Source: CAZADA01 sp964636945
Lineage (GTDB): Bacteria; Pseudomonadota; Alphaproteobacteria; Caulobacterales; Maricaulaceae
Assembly (NCBI GenBank): GCA_964636945.1
Contig: CAZWVH010000050.1
Location: 1-22,521 of the forward strand
Direction of reading: 5' to 3'
DNA: 22,521 nucleotides
Of this stretch, positions 14,759-22,521 are shown in pieces. The position numbers were made by a program, and so were the translations under genes. The notes below the pieces were generated by a model that was not told the DNA's origin, ran no database searches, and saw only the letters and a list, made by a program, of their open reading frames with translations. The number at the start of each line of letters is the position of its first letter. Positions within the stretch are counted from its first letter, which is position 1.

Positions 14759-16318
14759 TCATTCGGGCGTTGTGGTGCGAGCAAACACTGAGCGTTCCGC
14801 CGCGCGAAGCAATGTCGCGAATTCGCCCGCCGAATCGAGTTGCGTCCACATGATTTGGCCCACTTCATAGCTGGATTGCTGACGGGCAATGGATGCGTCC
14901 GCGTCTGAGGCATCGTTGCGGCGCGCATCAGCGCGGGCCATGCGCACTGGTTCGGCACAATTGAGCCAAATGCCCGCGAAATCGACATTGGCCGCTGTAG
15001 CAATGCGTTCCAAGGCAAACCGCTCTTGCTCGCGCGCATGCACAGCGTCGACAATCACACTCTGACCGGCGGCCAAAACAGCGCCGGCCTTGGCGCGCAG
15101 GCGTTCATAAACCGCTTGGGTCGCTTCAGAGGTGTACGCGCTGGCGGGCAAGCGATCGGTGGCCGTCACGCCCGCCATCAATTTGCGCTCCACATCGCTG
15201 CGCACCACCAAAGCGCCGACCGGTCCAGGACACAGAGGCGCCAAGTGCGCAGCGAGGACCGATTTCCCGCTTCCCGACAACCCGCCAACCGCAATCAGAC
15301 GCGGCTTGGCCAGCGCCAGGCTTTCATGCGCAAGGCGCAGATATTCCCGGGCTTCTTCGTCAGCGCCCGGGTCGGATGCAGCACGATCCAATGCCACCTT
15401 AGCGCGCACGCCAGCGCGAATTGAAATCAACAGTGGCATGGCCGCGACGGCGGCCAGATCATCGGCGGTCCAATTCGCAAAATAAGCGTTCACCAATGCA
15501 TTGGCATGAGGCTTCAGGTCGCGATGGAGCAAATCCATCACCACAAACGCCAAGTCGTACAAGACGTCTGTGGTCGCGAGCGCGTCACTGAATTCCAACG
15601 CATCGAACAATACTGGCGCGCCCTTCCACATCACGATATTGCGCAGGTGCAAATCGCCATGGCACCGGCGCACCCAGCCCCGCTCCGCCCGATCCAAAAG
15701 CAATTCCTCCACTCGGGCGAAGGCGCGCTCAGTGCGATGAGACAGTGCGTTGACTTTGGTTTCGCCGAGCACGCCTTTCCCCTTACGTACGCGAGCGATC
15801 GTGTCCGAAAACACTCGGCGCAAAGCGTCACCAGCTTTTCTGTCAACACCTTTCGGCGCGTGCTCGTGTGAGCGGTGAATCACCTCAGCCAGCGGCGCCA
15901 TGTGAGCCACACGCAAGCGATCCTGGCGCGCCATGACATCGAACACATCCTCTTGGGCGAAGCGGCGCATGCGCACGATAAATTCGACAGGCTCGCCGTC
16001 ACCGTCGAGCTCCAAGTGTCCGTTCGCCCGCCGCGTCACCTGCGAGACGCCGAGATAAATCTCCGGCGCAGCTGTTGCGTTAATCTGAAATTCTTTGTGA
16101 CACGCCGCTTCTCGCAACGGCAGAGTGGAGTAGTCAAGGTAGGGAAATGTCACCGGCTTTTTGATCTTGAGCGCTTCGGATTTGGTGAGAAACACGCAAC
16201 TGGCGTGTGTCTCGATCACCTGCTCCGCGTGGCCATCCGTCAAACTCAGCAAAAAGGCGCAAACCCGCCTGTCCAGTTGAGCGCACGGCAAAACCGGTGG
16301 ATCGGAAGTCGTCGCCAT
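14759..16318 (-). CDS. Aminoglycoside phosphotransferase-like / P-loop kinase fusion protein
   Basis: This 519-aa protein joins two domains. Residues 40-310 resemble the APH/choline-kinase fold, with the catalytic loop CHGDLHLRN (219-227) and a following metal-binding aspartate in VLFDALEF (236-243). Residues 340-519 are an AAA_33-type P-loop kinase with Walker A GGLSGSGKS (345-353). This fusion, annotated as bifunctional aminoglycoside phosphotransferase/ATP-binding protein, is common in proteobacteria and is not evidence of antibiotic resistance; substrates are unknown. AAGGAGG precedes the ATG at 16318. It follows the 122-aa gene after 21 bp, probably in one operon. Confidence 0.88.
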   Translation of the reverse strand: MATTSDPPVLPCAQLDRRVCAFLLSLTDGHAEQVIETHASCVFLTKSEALKIKKPVTFPYLDYSTLPLREAACHKEFQINATAAPEIYLGVSQVTRRANGHLELDGDGEPVEFIVRMRRFAQEDVFDVMARQDRLRVAHMAPLAEVIHRSHEHAPKGVDRKAGDALRRVFSDTIARVRKGKGVLGETKVNALSHRTERAFARVEELLLDRAERGWVRRCHGDLHLRNIVMWKGAPVLFDALEFSDALATTDVLYDLAFVVMDLLHRDLKPHANALVNAYFANWTADDLAAVAAMPLLISIRAGVRAKVALDRAASDPGADEEAREYLRLAHESLALAKPRLIAVGGLSGSGKSVLAAHLAPLCPGPVGALVVRSDVERKLMAGVTATDRLPASAYTSEATQAVYERLRAKAGAVLAAGQSVIVDAVHAREQERFALERIATAANVDFAGIWLNCAEPVRMARADARRNDASDADASIARQQSSYEVGQIMWTQLDSAGEFATLLRAAERSVFARTTTPE

Positions 16319-16339
16319 GGCGCCTCCTTGCGCGATGGG

Positions 16340-16708
16340 TTACGGCAGCGGACGCACCGTCACCACGCGGAAGGTTCGGGTTTCGCCGTCGTGTTCGGTG
16401 ATTGAGACGTACTCCCCCGGTTGGACGGCGTGGGTCTCCAAATGGAAGAAATGCTCATCATCGTCTTCGCCCGGCTCATAGGAAAACGCCCAAGTGCGAT
16501 GGCGGGTATGGATCAGCTGCCCGCTCTCATGCTCTTCACGCGGATGAAAGCGACGCACGTGCGCCCGGCGTTTGTTTTCGCGCCAAGCAGATTCATCCAG
16601 CCGTCCCTCCCCATCGAGCGGCGCGGAAAATTCATAACCGTGATTCGGATCGCCATTTACCGCTTCAGGCGAACGCGCCAGTTCCAGTCGCACGGCATAC
16701 CAAGACAT
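16340..16708 (-). CDS. Conserved protein of unknown function (MSWYAVRLELAR type)
   Basis: This 122-aa protein opens MSWYAVRLELARSPEAVNGD and ends in GEYVSITEHDGETRTFRVV, a pattern I recognise as a conserved alphaproteobacterial protein without assigned function. It is charged, without membrane segments, and rich in His, Arg and acidic residues, with RRFHPREEHESG and FSYEPGEDDDEHFFHLETH in the middle. The frame is open to 16798, but the ATG at 16708 fits the family start and has GAGGG six bases ahead. It is 21 bp upstream of the kinase fusion and 119 bp downstream of the Lrp gene on the same strand. Confidence 0.78.
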   Translation of the reverse strand: MSWYAVRLELARSPEAVNGDPNHGYEFSAPLDGEGRLDESAWRENKRRAHVRRFHPREEHESGQLIHTRHRTWAFSYEPGEDDDEHFFHLETHAVQPGEYVSITEHDGETRTFRVVTVRPLP

Positions 16709-16827
16709 TAGACCCTCACTTGTCCGCAAAACGATCTCAAGACCCGCATTATGGCGGATGTCGCCACCCTTAGCCAAGGGCGACGACCAATTCACCAATT
16801 CACAACGGCAGCAAGGACTGCTGAGCC

Positions 16828-17307
16828 CTAGTAATCCCAGCCTGTCTCCAATACCGGCAGCGCCGTGGTGGCCTTAATCGCTTGCATGGAGAAAGCGGAC
16901 GTCACATCGGACATGGGGGCGACGTTGATCAGTTTTTTGTAAATACGGTCATAGTCCGCGATGTCGCGCGCGACAACTTTGAGCAAATAATCGATATCCC
17001 CGCCCAAGCGATGCAATTCGAGCACTTCGGGGATTTTCGCGACGCCATCGGCGAATTGATGCAGCCACTCTTCGTCATGGCGATTGGTGCGCACAAACAC
17101 AAACAAAGTGACATTCAGCCCCAGCGCCGCGTGGTCCACCAACGCCACGCGCCGTGTGATCACGCCGGCGTCCTCCAAGCGCTTGATACGACGCCAGCAG
17201 GCGTTCTGTGACAATCCCACTATCGCTGCGATCTCCGCTGATGGCGTGGAGGCGTCGCGCTGGAGTTCAGACAAGATCCGCGCGTCGAGTGTGTCAAGCT
17301 TACTCAC
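16828..17307 (-). CDS. Lrp/AsnC-family transcriptional regulator
   Basis: This 159-aa DNA-binding regulator has the AsnC-type N-terminal helix-turn-helix (residues 5-60, STPSAEIAAIVGLSQNACWRRIKRLEDAGVI) and a C-terminal RAM ligand-binding domain with VLELHRLGGDIDYLLKVVARD. The family forms dimers to octamers and usually senses amino acids. Translation begins with GTG at 17307, giving MSKLDTLDARIL, the normal family start; the ribosome binding site is poor. It is divergent from the DUF6356 gene, with an AT-rich 117-bp gap holding a palindrome suited to self-regulation. Nearby cystathionine genes make a sulfur-amino-acid role plausible, but that is inference. Confidence 0.93.
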   Translation of the reverse strand: MSKLDTLDARILSELQRDASTPSAEIAAIVGLSQNACWRRIKRLEDAGVITRRVALVDHAALGLNVTLFVFVRTNRHDEEWLHQFADGVAKIPEVLELHRLGGDIDYLLKVVARDIADYDRIYKKLINVAPMSDVTSAFSMQAIKATTALPVLETGWDY

Positions 17308-17332
17308 GAAATGGCCGGTTTATCTCTAATTT

Positions 17333-17348
17333 TTGCGCATTTGTGCAA
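17333..17348. promoter_or_regulatory. Imperfect palindrome, candidate Lrp-family operator
   Basis: TTGCGCATTTGTGCAA is a 16-bp imperfect palindrome (12 of 16 positions symmetric) in the AT-rich gap between the Lrp-type regulator and the DUF6356 gene. Lrp/AsnC proteins bind palindromes of about this size and often control their own gene. No binding evidence. Confidence 0.4.
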
Positions 17349-17424
17349 TTCCTATCACAGAATCGAGAGTATTTTGCCGAAAAACCGCATTATTCTGATT
17401 AGTCATAGCTGAATGGAGGCGTGC

Positions 17425-17682
17425 ATGTTGCGCAAAGTGTTTTGCGAGCACCCCGAAAGCGTTGGCGAAACTTATGGTGAGCATTTTTTTCAGGCCTGGC
17501 GCTTTGGGCTTAAGATGATCTTGGGCGGTTTGGCGTGTCTGGTGCACGGCCTGATTCCCAGTCTGTTCAAGAAGACGGGCAGCGCCACGATTGTTGACTT
17601 GCACGACTGCATGGTGGCGAGCCGCGCGAAACAAACGCCCGCTGCAGTGCTGCGTCAACGCCGCACCGGCGACTTGCGATAG
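17425..17682 (+). CDS. DUF6356-family small membrane-associated protein
   Basis: This 85-aa protein matches the DUF6356 pattern: EHPESVGETYGEHFFQAWRF near the start, then a hydrophobic stretch of about 20 residues (MILGGLACLVHGLIPSLF) and a conserved KTGSATIVDLHDCM segment. It is probably anchored to the inner membrane. The upstream ATG at 17413 is in frame, but GGAGG at 17415-17419 serves the ATG at 17425, so the shorter start is chosen. Members are small proteins of unknown function in alphaproteobacteria. It is divergent from the Lrp gene and followed after 164 bp by cystathionine beta-synthase. Family name is from memory. Confidence 0.78.
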   Translation: MLRKVFCEHPESVGETYGEHFFQAWRFGLKMILGGLACLVHGLIPSLFKKTGSATIVDLHDCMVASRAKQTPAAVLRQRRTGDLR

Positions 17683-17846
17683 CGCTTTGACGATCCGCTC
17701 GCCCTGCCAAGGCTCAACCTCGGGGGCTGGCGCGCGATTGCACAGTCAGATATCCCAGAGCCACAAAAGCGCTTTGCGATCACCGACAGGCTGCACCTGT
17801 GCGCAGACCGCAGCGCTGGTCACAGACACAACAAAAGGCCGTCGCC

Positions 17847-19241
17847 ATGGACGTGAAAGCCAACATCATCGACGCCATCGGCAATACGCCGCTGGTCAAG
17901 CTTAACAAGGTCGCGCCCGAGAACGCCGCGACCATTCTCGCCAAATGCGAATACATGAACCCCACTGGCTCAATCAAAGACCGTATGGGCCCTTACATCA
18001 TCGAACAGGCGGAAAAAGCCGGCTTGCTCAAACCCGGCGGGACGATTGTGGAGAACACGTCGGGCAATACCGGCCAATCGCTGGCCATGGCCGCCGCGGT
18101 CAAGGGCTATCAATGCGTGTTCACGCTCCCTGACAAAATGAGCCAAGAAAAAATCGACATGATGAAAGCGTATGGCGCGAAAGTCGTGATCACGCCAACA
18201 GACGTGCCCGGCGATTCGCCCGAGCACTATGTGAACACGGCCAAGCGTATCGCTGAGGAAACGCCCGGCGCCTTTTATGTCAACCAGTACCACAGCCAGT
18301 GGAACATTGATGCGCACTATCATCTGACAGGCAAAGAGATTTTCGATCAGACCGATGGCGGCAAATTTGACGTGTTTATGGGTGGCACTGGCACGGGCGG
18401 CACCGTGTCAGGCGTAGGCCGCTACATGAAGGAGCATGCGCCAAACGTGAAAATTATCGGCGTCGATCCACTCGGTTCGGTCCATTATCATCTGTTCAAG
18501 ACCGGTCAATTGCCCACCGCTTATGTCTACTCCGTTGAAGGCATTGGCGAGGATATCGCCTGCGACGCCATGGACTTTTCCGTGGTCGACGACATGGTTC
18601 AGGTCAATGATAAACAATCCTTCGATATGGCGCGCCGCCTCGTGCGCGAGGAAGGATTGTTTGTCGGCGGTTCATCGGGCTCGATCGTTGCTGCGGCAGT
18701 CGAGGTGGCAAAGGAAATCGGACCGGGCAAAACCATTCTTGTCACGCTTTGCGATTCCGGCACTCGCTACATCACCAAGTTTTTGTCCGATAGGTGGATG
18801 GCCGAACATGGATTCTTGGAGGACGGTCCTGAACTCGGCTTGGTCGAAGACATCATTGGCGAACGCAACCTCACGCCCATCACAGCCACCGCGAGCGCGC
18901 CGTTATCCGAAGTCATCACTCTGATGCGCAAGCACGGCGTGTCTCAGGTGCCCCTGAAAGACGGCGCCAACCTCACGTCTATCGTTCATGAGTCAGATAT
19001 CCTCAAGGGATTACGCGAAGGCCGATTGACGCCACGCTCGCCAGTCAAAGAAGCCGCGCAACGCGTGGCCGGACTGATCTATCCAAAGGCCCGGTTAGAG
19101 GAGTTGTTTCATTTGTTCGAAACTGATCACGTCGCCGTCGTTGTTGATGGCGGCGAAGTGAAGGGCGTGATCTCGCAGATTGACCTCATTGAACACATGG
19201 CGAACACCGATCACGACACCCGCGTCGCCACACACGGATAG
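17847..19241 (+). CDS. Cystathionine beta-synthase with C-terminal CBS domains
   Basis: This 464-aa PLP enzyme condenses serine and homocysteine to cystathionine. Residues 1 to about 320 are the fold-type II catalytic core: Lys44 in GSIKDRMG is the Schiff-base lysine, NTSGNTG (70-76) and GGTGTGGTVS (179-188) hold the PLP phosphate, and GGSSGS sits at 274-279. The C-terminal 130 residues form a CBS-domain pair that may bind adenosyl ligands. The frame opens at 17799, but MDVKANIIDAIGNTPL at 17847 is the family start. The next gene begins two bases after the stop, so both are one operon. The 164-bp upstream gap shows no riboswitch I recognise. Confidence 0.92.
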   Translation: MDVKANIIDAIGNTPLVKLNKVAPENAATILAKCEYMNPTGSIKDRMGPYIIEQAEKAGLLKPGGTIVENTSGNTGQSLAMAAAVKGYQCVFTLPDKMSQEKIDMMKAYGAKVVITPTDVPGDSPEHYVNTAKRIAEETPGAFYVNQYHSQWNIDAHYHLTGKEIFDQTDGGKFDVFMGGTGTGGTVSGVGRYMKEHAPNVKIIGVDPLGSVHYHLFKTGQLPTAYVYSVEGIGEDIACDAMDFSVVDDMVQVNDKQSFDMARRLVREEGLFVGGSSGSIVAAAVEVAKEIGPGKTILVTLCDSGTRYITKFLSDRWMAEHGFLEDGPELGLVEDIIGERNLTPITATASAPLSEVITLMRKHGVSQVPLKDGANLTSIVHESDILKGLREGRLTPRSPVKEAAQRVAGLIYPKARLEELFHLFETDHVAVVVDGGEVKGVISQIDLIEHMANTDHDTRVATHG

Positions 19242-19243
19242 AG

Positions 19244-20410
19244 ATGATGAGCAACAAAGCCTTTGCCACCCGCTGCATTCACGCCGGCCAAGAACCAGAC
19301 CCGACGACCGGCGCGATCATGACCCCAGTCTACCAAACCTCGACTTACGTCCAGTCCAGCCCGGGACAGTTCATCGAGAACTATGACTATTCGCGCTCGG
19401 CCAACCCCACGCGCACCGCGCTTGAAGCCAATTTGGCCAGTTTGGAAAACGGCCGCCATGGCATTTGTTTTTCCTCAGGCGTAGCGTCGCTGGCCGCCTG
19501 CATTCACCTGCTAAAGGCCGGCGATCACGTTGTCTTATGCGATGATGTGTATGGCGGCACATTTCGCATGTTCAACAATGTTTTCACCCAGTTGGGCATA
19601 GAATTTACCCGGGTGGACATGACCGACCCCGACGCCACGCGCGCCGCTTTCACCAGCAAAACCAAGCTCGTTTGGCTCGAGACGCCGACGAACCCGACCC
19701 TGAAGGTAATCGACATTGCCGCGATCACGGCCATGGCGCGCGAGCACGGCGCCATCAGTGTGGTGGACAACACCTTCGCCTCGCCTTTTTTGCAGAACCC
19801 GCTGGCGCTCGGCGCTGACATTGTCAGCCATTCGTGCACCAAATATCTGGGCGGGCACTCAGATTTAGTGATGGGGGCGCTGATCACCAATAATGACGGC
19901 TTAGCTGAGCGATTGCACTACGTTCAAAACGCTGTGGGCGCCGTGCCCGCGCCCTGGGATTGTTTCCTTTTATTGCGCTCGACCAAGACTTTGCATGTGC
20001 GCATGGAACGCCATTGCGCTAACGCCGCGCGCATCGCCGACTGGTTGGCCGAGCGTCCTGAGGTGGAGCGCGTGATCTACCCAGGCCGCGCCGATCATCC
20101 CCAACACGCCATAGCGACCAAGCAAATGTCCGGTTTTGGCGGCATGGTGACCGTTACACTCAAGGGTGGGCTCGTGGAATCGCGCGCGTTTCTGGAAAAT
20201 CTCGAGGTGTTTTCGCTGGCCGAGTCGCTTGGCGGCGTGGAGTCGCTAGTGGAACATCCGGCAATCATGACTCACGCGTCGGTTGACGAAGACAAGCGCG
20301 CCGCCCTGGGCATTACCGATGGCCTGGTTCGCTTAAGCGTTGGCATTGAAGACGCGGAAGATCTGATTGCCGATCTCGATCGCGCATTGGGAGCTTTGGT
20401 CGCGGCTTAA
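19244..20410 (+). CDS. Cystathionine gamma-synthase/gamma-lyase family PLP enzyme
   Basis: This 388-aa protein is a trans-sulfuration enzyme of the Cys/Met metabolism PLP family. Lys200 in SHSCTKYLGGHSD is the PLP lysine, YSRSANPTRTALE (49-61) is the neighbour-subunit PLP contact, and Asp175 lies in VVDNTFASPF. Close homologues are annotated as MetB or cystathionine gamma-lyase, which sequence reading cannot separate. Because it starts two bases after cystathionine beta-synthase, a lyase acting in homocysteine-to-cysteine conversion is the likelier role. Its two ATGs are adjacent (19244 and 19247) and the ribosome binding site is weak, consistent with translational coupling. Confidence 0.9.
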   Translation: MMSNKAFATRCIHAGQEPDPTTGAIMTPVYQTSTYVQSSPGQFIENYDYSRSANPTRTALEANLASLENGRHGICFSSGVASLAACIHLLKAGDHVVLCDDVYGGTFRMFNNVFTQLGIEFTRVDMTDPDATRAAFTSKTKLVWLETPTNPTLKVIDIAAITAMAREHGAISVVDNTFASPFLQNPLALGADIVSHSCTKYLGGHSDLVMGALITNNDGLAERLHYVQNAVGAVPAPWDCFLLLRSTKTLHVRMERHCANAARIADWLAERPEVERVIYPGRADHPQHAIATKQMSGFGGMVTVTLKGGLVESRAFLENLEVFSLAESLGGVESLVEHPAIMTHASVDEDKRAALGITDGLVRLSVGIEDAEDLIADLDRALGALVAA

Positions 20411-20441
20411 GCAAAGCGACGGTATATTGGAGAACACGGCG

Positions 20442-21227
20442 ATGGCTCACACACGCATCGAGACCTTGGCTATCGCCGCCCTCCTTTTGCTGCTTTGCGC
20501 CTGCGGCCAAGGCTACGCACCGCCATGTGCACAGACCAGCGGCTTGCAATTGACCTATGCGTTTGCGCAAACCAATGGCGAATCCGAGACGCCCCGTCCT
20601 GCAGCCAAAACCATTGCTAAGCGCATAGAGCAGCGCGCTCAGGATGCCGGGTTGTCAGATATTTGTGTGTTCACACCCGGTCGCGAGGGCCCCATCACGC
20701 TGAGTCTGGGAGCCACTGTTGATCGAGATCAGGCGCTGAACACACTGGGTCTTGGGCCAAGCGCTGCAATTGCGTTTCACCTCGTGGCGGATGAAGACGA
20801 CCTTGCAGCGACCGATAGTGGCTTTACCACCTTGCCCACCACAGATTCGTTCGAACCAAGTCTCACCATCTTTGCGGATCCAGCCTTAACCGGCGAGCAC
20901 ATTGAACGCGCAGAGCTGACAGTCGACGCCTATCCGGATTCCAGACGCCCCACTGTCTCTATCGAATTTGATCGGGAGGGATCGCGCATCTTTGCAGATT
21001 TGACCCGCCATCATGTCGGAAAACGCTTTGCGATTGTGATTGATGAGGTGGTGGTGAGCGCTCCAGTGATTCGTTCGCCGATCACCCAAGGCAGCGCATT
21101 GATTGAGGGGGACTTCACTTCTCAGGAGGCCCAATCGCTTGCGCAGAGGCTCAAGGGGCCAATCTCGCATTATCCCCTTCTGCTGGAGTCTGAGACCACC
21201 TTCGCAGCGTCAGCCCCCGAAGGGTGA
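20442..21227 (+). CDS. Lipoprotein resembling the SecD periplasmic (P1 head) domain
   Basis: This 261-aa protein begins with a lipoprotein signal, MAHTRIETLAIAALLLLLCAC, with Cys21 as the likely lipidated residue. The rest resembles only the first periplasmic domain of the translocon protein SecD: AKRIEQRAQDAGLSD (59-73) matches the SecD base region, and RPTVSIEFDREGSRIFADLTRHH followed by KRFAIVIDEVVVSAPVIRSPI and FTSQEAQSLAQRL (169-236) matches the head. The six membrane segments of real SecD are missing, and no SecF follows. GGAGA sits nine bases before the ATG; the frame runs back to 20367 but without a signal. It trails the cystathionine operon by 31 bp. Its role is unknown. Confidence 0.78.
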   Translation: MAHTRIETLAIAALLLLLCACGQGYAPPCAQTSGLQLTYAFAQTNGESETPRPAAKTIAKRIEQRAQDAGLSDICVFTPGREGPITLSLGATVDRDQALNTLGLGPSAAIAFHLVADEDDLAATDSGFTTLPTTDSFEPSLTIFADPALTGEHIERAELTVDAYPDSRRPTVSIEFDREGSRIFADLTRHHVGKRFAIVIDEVVVSAPVIRSPITQGSALIEGDFTSQEAQSLAQRLKGPISHYPLLLESETTFAASAPEG

Positions 21228-21419
21228 CCACTGTTTACATCGTGCTGCAGTTGGCCACACCGCGTGCACATTTATGTGGTAATTGCACCAAGTCGCGCGG
21301 ATGTTGCCAAGAACTCGGCAACCAACACGCTTCAAAATGATGGCGTCTTAACCAAGCGCGCACGATTTGGTGGGAACATCGCCTCGAAAAGTGAGGCGCT
21401 TACTGGGAAGACGTGTGTC

Positions 21420-22070
21420 ATGAGAAACACTCAAATCATTGAACTTGCAGAAGAATCCGAACAATTACTGTCGCGTGTCCGCCAGCTGCACGAGCAAATC
21501 CTTAAGCTGAGCGATACATCATCATCGTATTTTCGTTTGCAGGAGATTTTCCAACGCGACGTGGTGAGTCCTGAACCGCGTGCGGTCAGTCCTTATGAGC
21601 CGATTACGCCGAGTTTCTGGACGTCATTTTCCGATGACGCGGGATTTGGCTGCACCATCGCCGGCGTCGAGCCCGACGGCGCGGATTTGAATGGGCGTTA
21701 CGCCATCAAATTGACGCCCAAAACGGAGTCAGAAACGCCATGGCTCGCCGTGGAGTTTGCAATGCCATGGTCTGAAGTGCGGGCCGCAAAGCATCTCAGT
21801 GTGACACTTTTTGCGACAGCAACTCGAGACTGTCTCATTCATGCACAACTTATTTACTGGGACGTGGACGGTCAGCGGTATGATGGGTTTGGTCCATCAA
21901 TGCCATCCACAGAGATGCTGTCATACATGAAATCTCACCGCATTGACGCGGAGTATCGCCTGTCACAAGACGCCCGAATCGACTTCTCGCGCGATCCCGT
22001 GGTTGCTCTTTTTCTTGATCCATCCGTTGTGGAATATGTGATCTCAGACATCAGTATCCGGTTACGGTAA
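21420..22070 (+). CDS. Protein of unknown function, possibly glycan-related
   Basis: This 216-aa protein starts with a predicted coiled coil of about 35 residues (ELAEESEQLLSRVRQLHEQI) and continues with a beta-rich domain containing repeated aromatic residues (PWLAVEFAMPW, AQLIYWDVDGQRYDGFGPS), a profile seen in carbohydrate-binding or jelly-roll domains. The frame is open from 21264, but the ATG at 21420 is chosen because the earlier residues are unlike a domain; GGGAAG precedes it at moderate distance. It is 78 bp upstream of a family 2 glycosyltransferase on the same strand, which suggests a polysaccharide locus extending past the window. Family not recognised. Confidence 0.65.
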   Translation: MRNTQIIELAEESEQLLSRVRQLHEQILKLSDTSSSYFRLQEIFQRDVVSPEPRAVSPYEPITPSFWTSFSDDAGFGCTIAGVEPDGADLNGRYAIKLTPKTESETPWLAVEFAMPWSEVRAAKHLSVTLFATATRDCLIHAQLIYWDVDGQRYDGFGPSMPSTEMLSYMKSHRIDAEYRLSQDARIDFSRDPVVALFLDPSVVEYVISDISIRLR

Positions 22071-22148
22071 ATTAAGACGAATCGGCCACATTATCGTCAC
22101 AGGTCGAGGTCTGAGGGTCGCGAACTGGACGGTTAGGGGGCCGTTGTC

Positions 22149-22521
22149 ATGAGCATTACGTTGGATTTTCCGGAGTATGTGCGTCAAGTGTTCGTTGAGT
22201 CGAGCGAGGTGAACCTCGTGCGTCTCAGCGCCGCTCGCGATGATGCGCCGTGCGCCGATCCAATTTTGATCAGTGTCGTCAAAAACGAACTCGACCGGTT
22301 GCCCGAGCTGCTCGCTCACTACCGTTGGTTGGATGTTGAGCGATTTGTCATTCTCGACAATGGCTCCACAGACGGCTCAATCGAGTATTTGTCGGCCCAG
22401 CCCGATGTGGATCTTTACGCCGTCGATCGGCGATTTGTGTGGCCCTATAAGCAGGGATGGATCAATCGCGTCATCGCCGAGTACGGCTATGACCATTGGT
22501 ACATTTATGTGGACGCCGACG
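22149..22521 (+). CDS. Glycosyltransferase family 2 protein (3' end beyond window)
   Basis: The first 124 codons are present. After about 37 residues comes LISVVKNELDRLPELLAHYR (40-59), then FVILDNGSTDGSIEYL (66-81) with the DNxSxDxT-type nucleotide-sugar motif, and the sequence ends in YIYVDAD (118-124), the start of the DxD metal-binding site. This is the Glyco_tranf_2_4 type, with a GT-A fold. AGGGGG sits about ten bases before the ATG. The stop codon lies outside the window, so no length can be given. Together with the preceding unknown gene it hints at a surface-glycan cluster to the right. Confidence 0.85.
   Translation, partial: MSITLDFPEYVRQVFVESSEVNLVRLSAARDDAPCADPILISVVKNELDRLPELLAHYRWLDVERFVILDNGSTDGSIEYLSAQPDVDLYAVDRRFVWPYKQGWINRVIAEYGYDHWYIYVDAD

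Noticed and set aside
14759..16318. Aminoglycoside resistance gene
   Set aside because: The APH-like domain is fused to a P-loop kinase in a common chromosomal family; this architecture does not indicate resistance.

Overview
The window looks like chromosomal DNA of an alphaproteobacterium, moderately GC-rich with short intergenic gaps. The main reason is the cluster rplU (with a long lysine/alanine-rich tail) - rpmA - GNAT - obgE - nadD, together with the EgtD and conserved small-protein types seen here. Placement near the Hyphomonadales/Maricaulales/Caulobacterales is only an impression. No integrase, transposase, CRISPR array, toxin-antitoxin pair or phage module is visible, so most of the window is ordinary core genome with some accessory genes.

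Layout. (1) 22-2738, plus strand: a creatininase-family amidohydrolase and an ABC-F protein. (2) 2759-8707, minus strand, read right to left: rplU, rpmA, a GNAT acetyltransferase, obgE, nadD, egtD and ald, i.e. ribosome assembly, NAD synthesis, ergothioneine histidine methylation and alanine/pyruvate interconversion. (3) 8899-10224, minus: a GT4 glycosyltransferase. (4) 10225-10645: a duplicated 63-bp block containing the tRNA-Ser leader and the first 21 nt of the tRNA, then an intact tRNA-Ser(CGA). (5) 10738-11852, plus: a small RyR-like protein and a hemerythrin-domain protein. (6) 11853-12480: 628 bp without a convincing gene, holding a perfect 178-bp direct repeat in two copies and several hairpins. 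(7) 12481-14756, plus: an OPT-family transporter and a small membrane protein. (8) 14759-17307, minus: a phosphotransferase/P-loop kinase fusion, a conserved 122-aa protein and an Lrp/AsnC regulator. (9) 17425-22521, plus: a DUF6356 protein, cystathionine beta-synthase with a cystathionine gamma-synthase/lyase (transsulfuration), a lipoprotein made only of the SecD periplasmic domain, an unknown protein, and a glycosyltransferase cut by the window edge.

The observations most worth following are the two identical 178-bp structured repeats (11889-12066 and 12162-12339), the duplicated tRNA-Ser leader with a tRNA-like remnant and a leader able to pair with the tRNA D-arm, and the free-standing SecD-like lipoprotein. 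I do not see a complete, clearly new multi-gene system. These are leads from sequence reading, not demonstrated systems.
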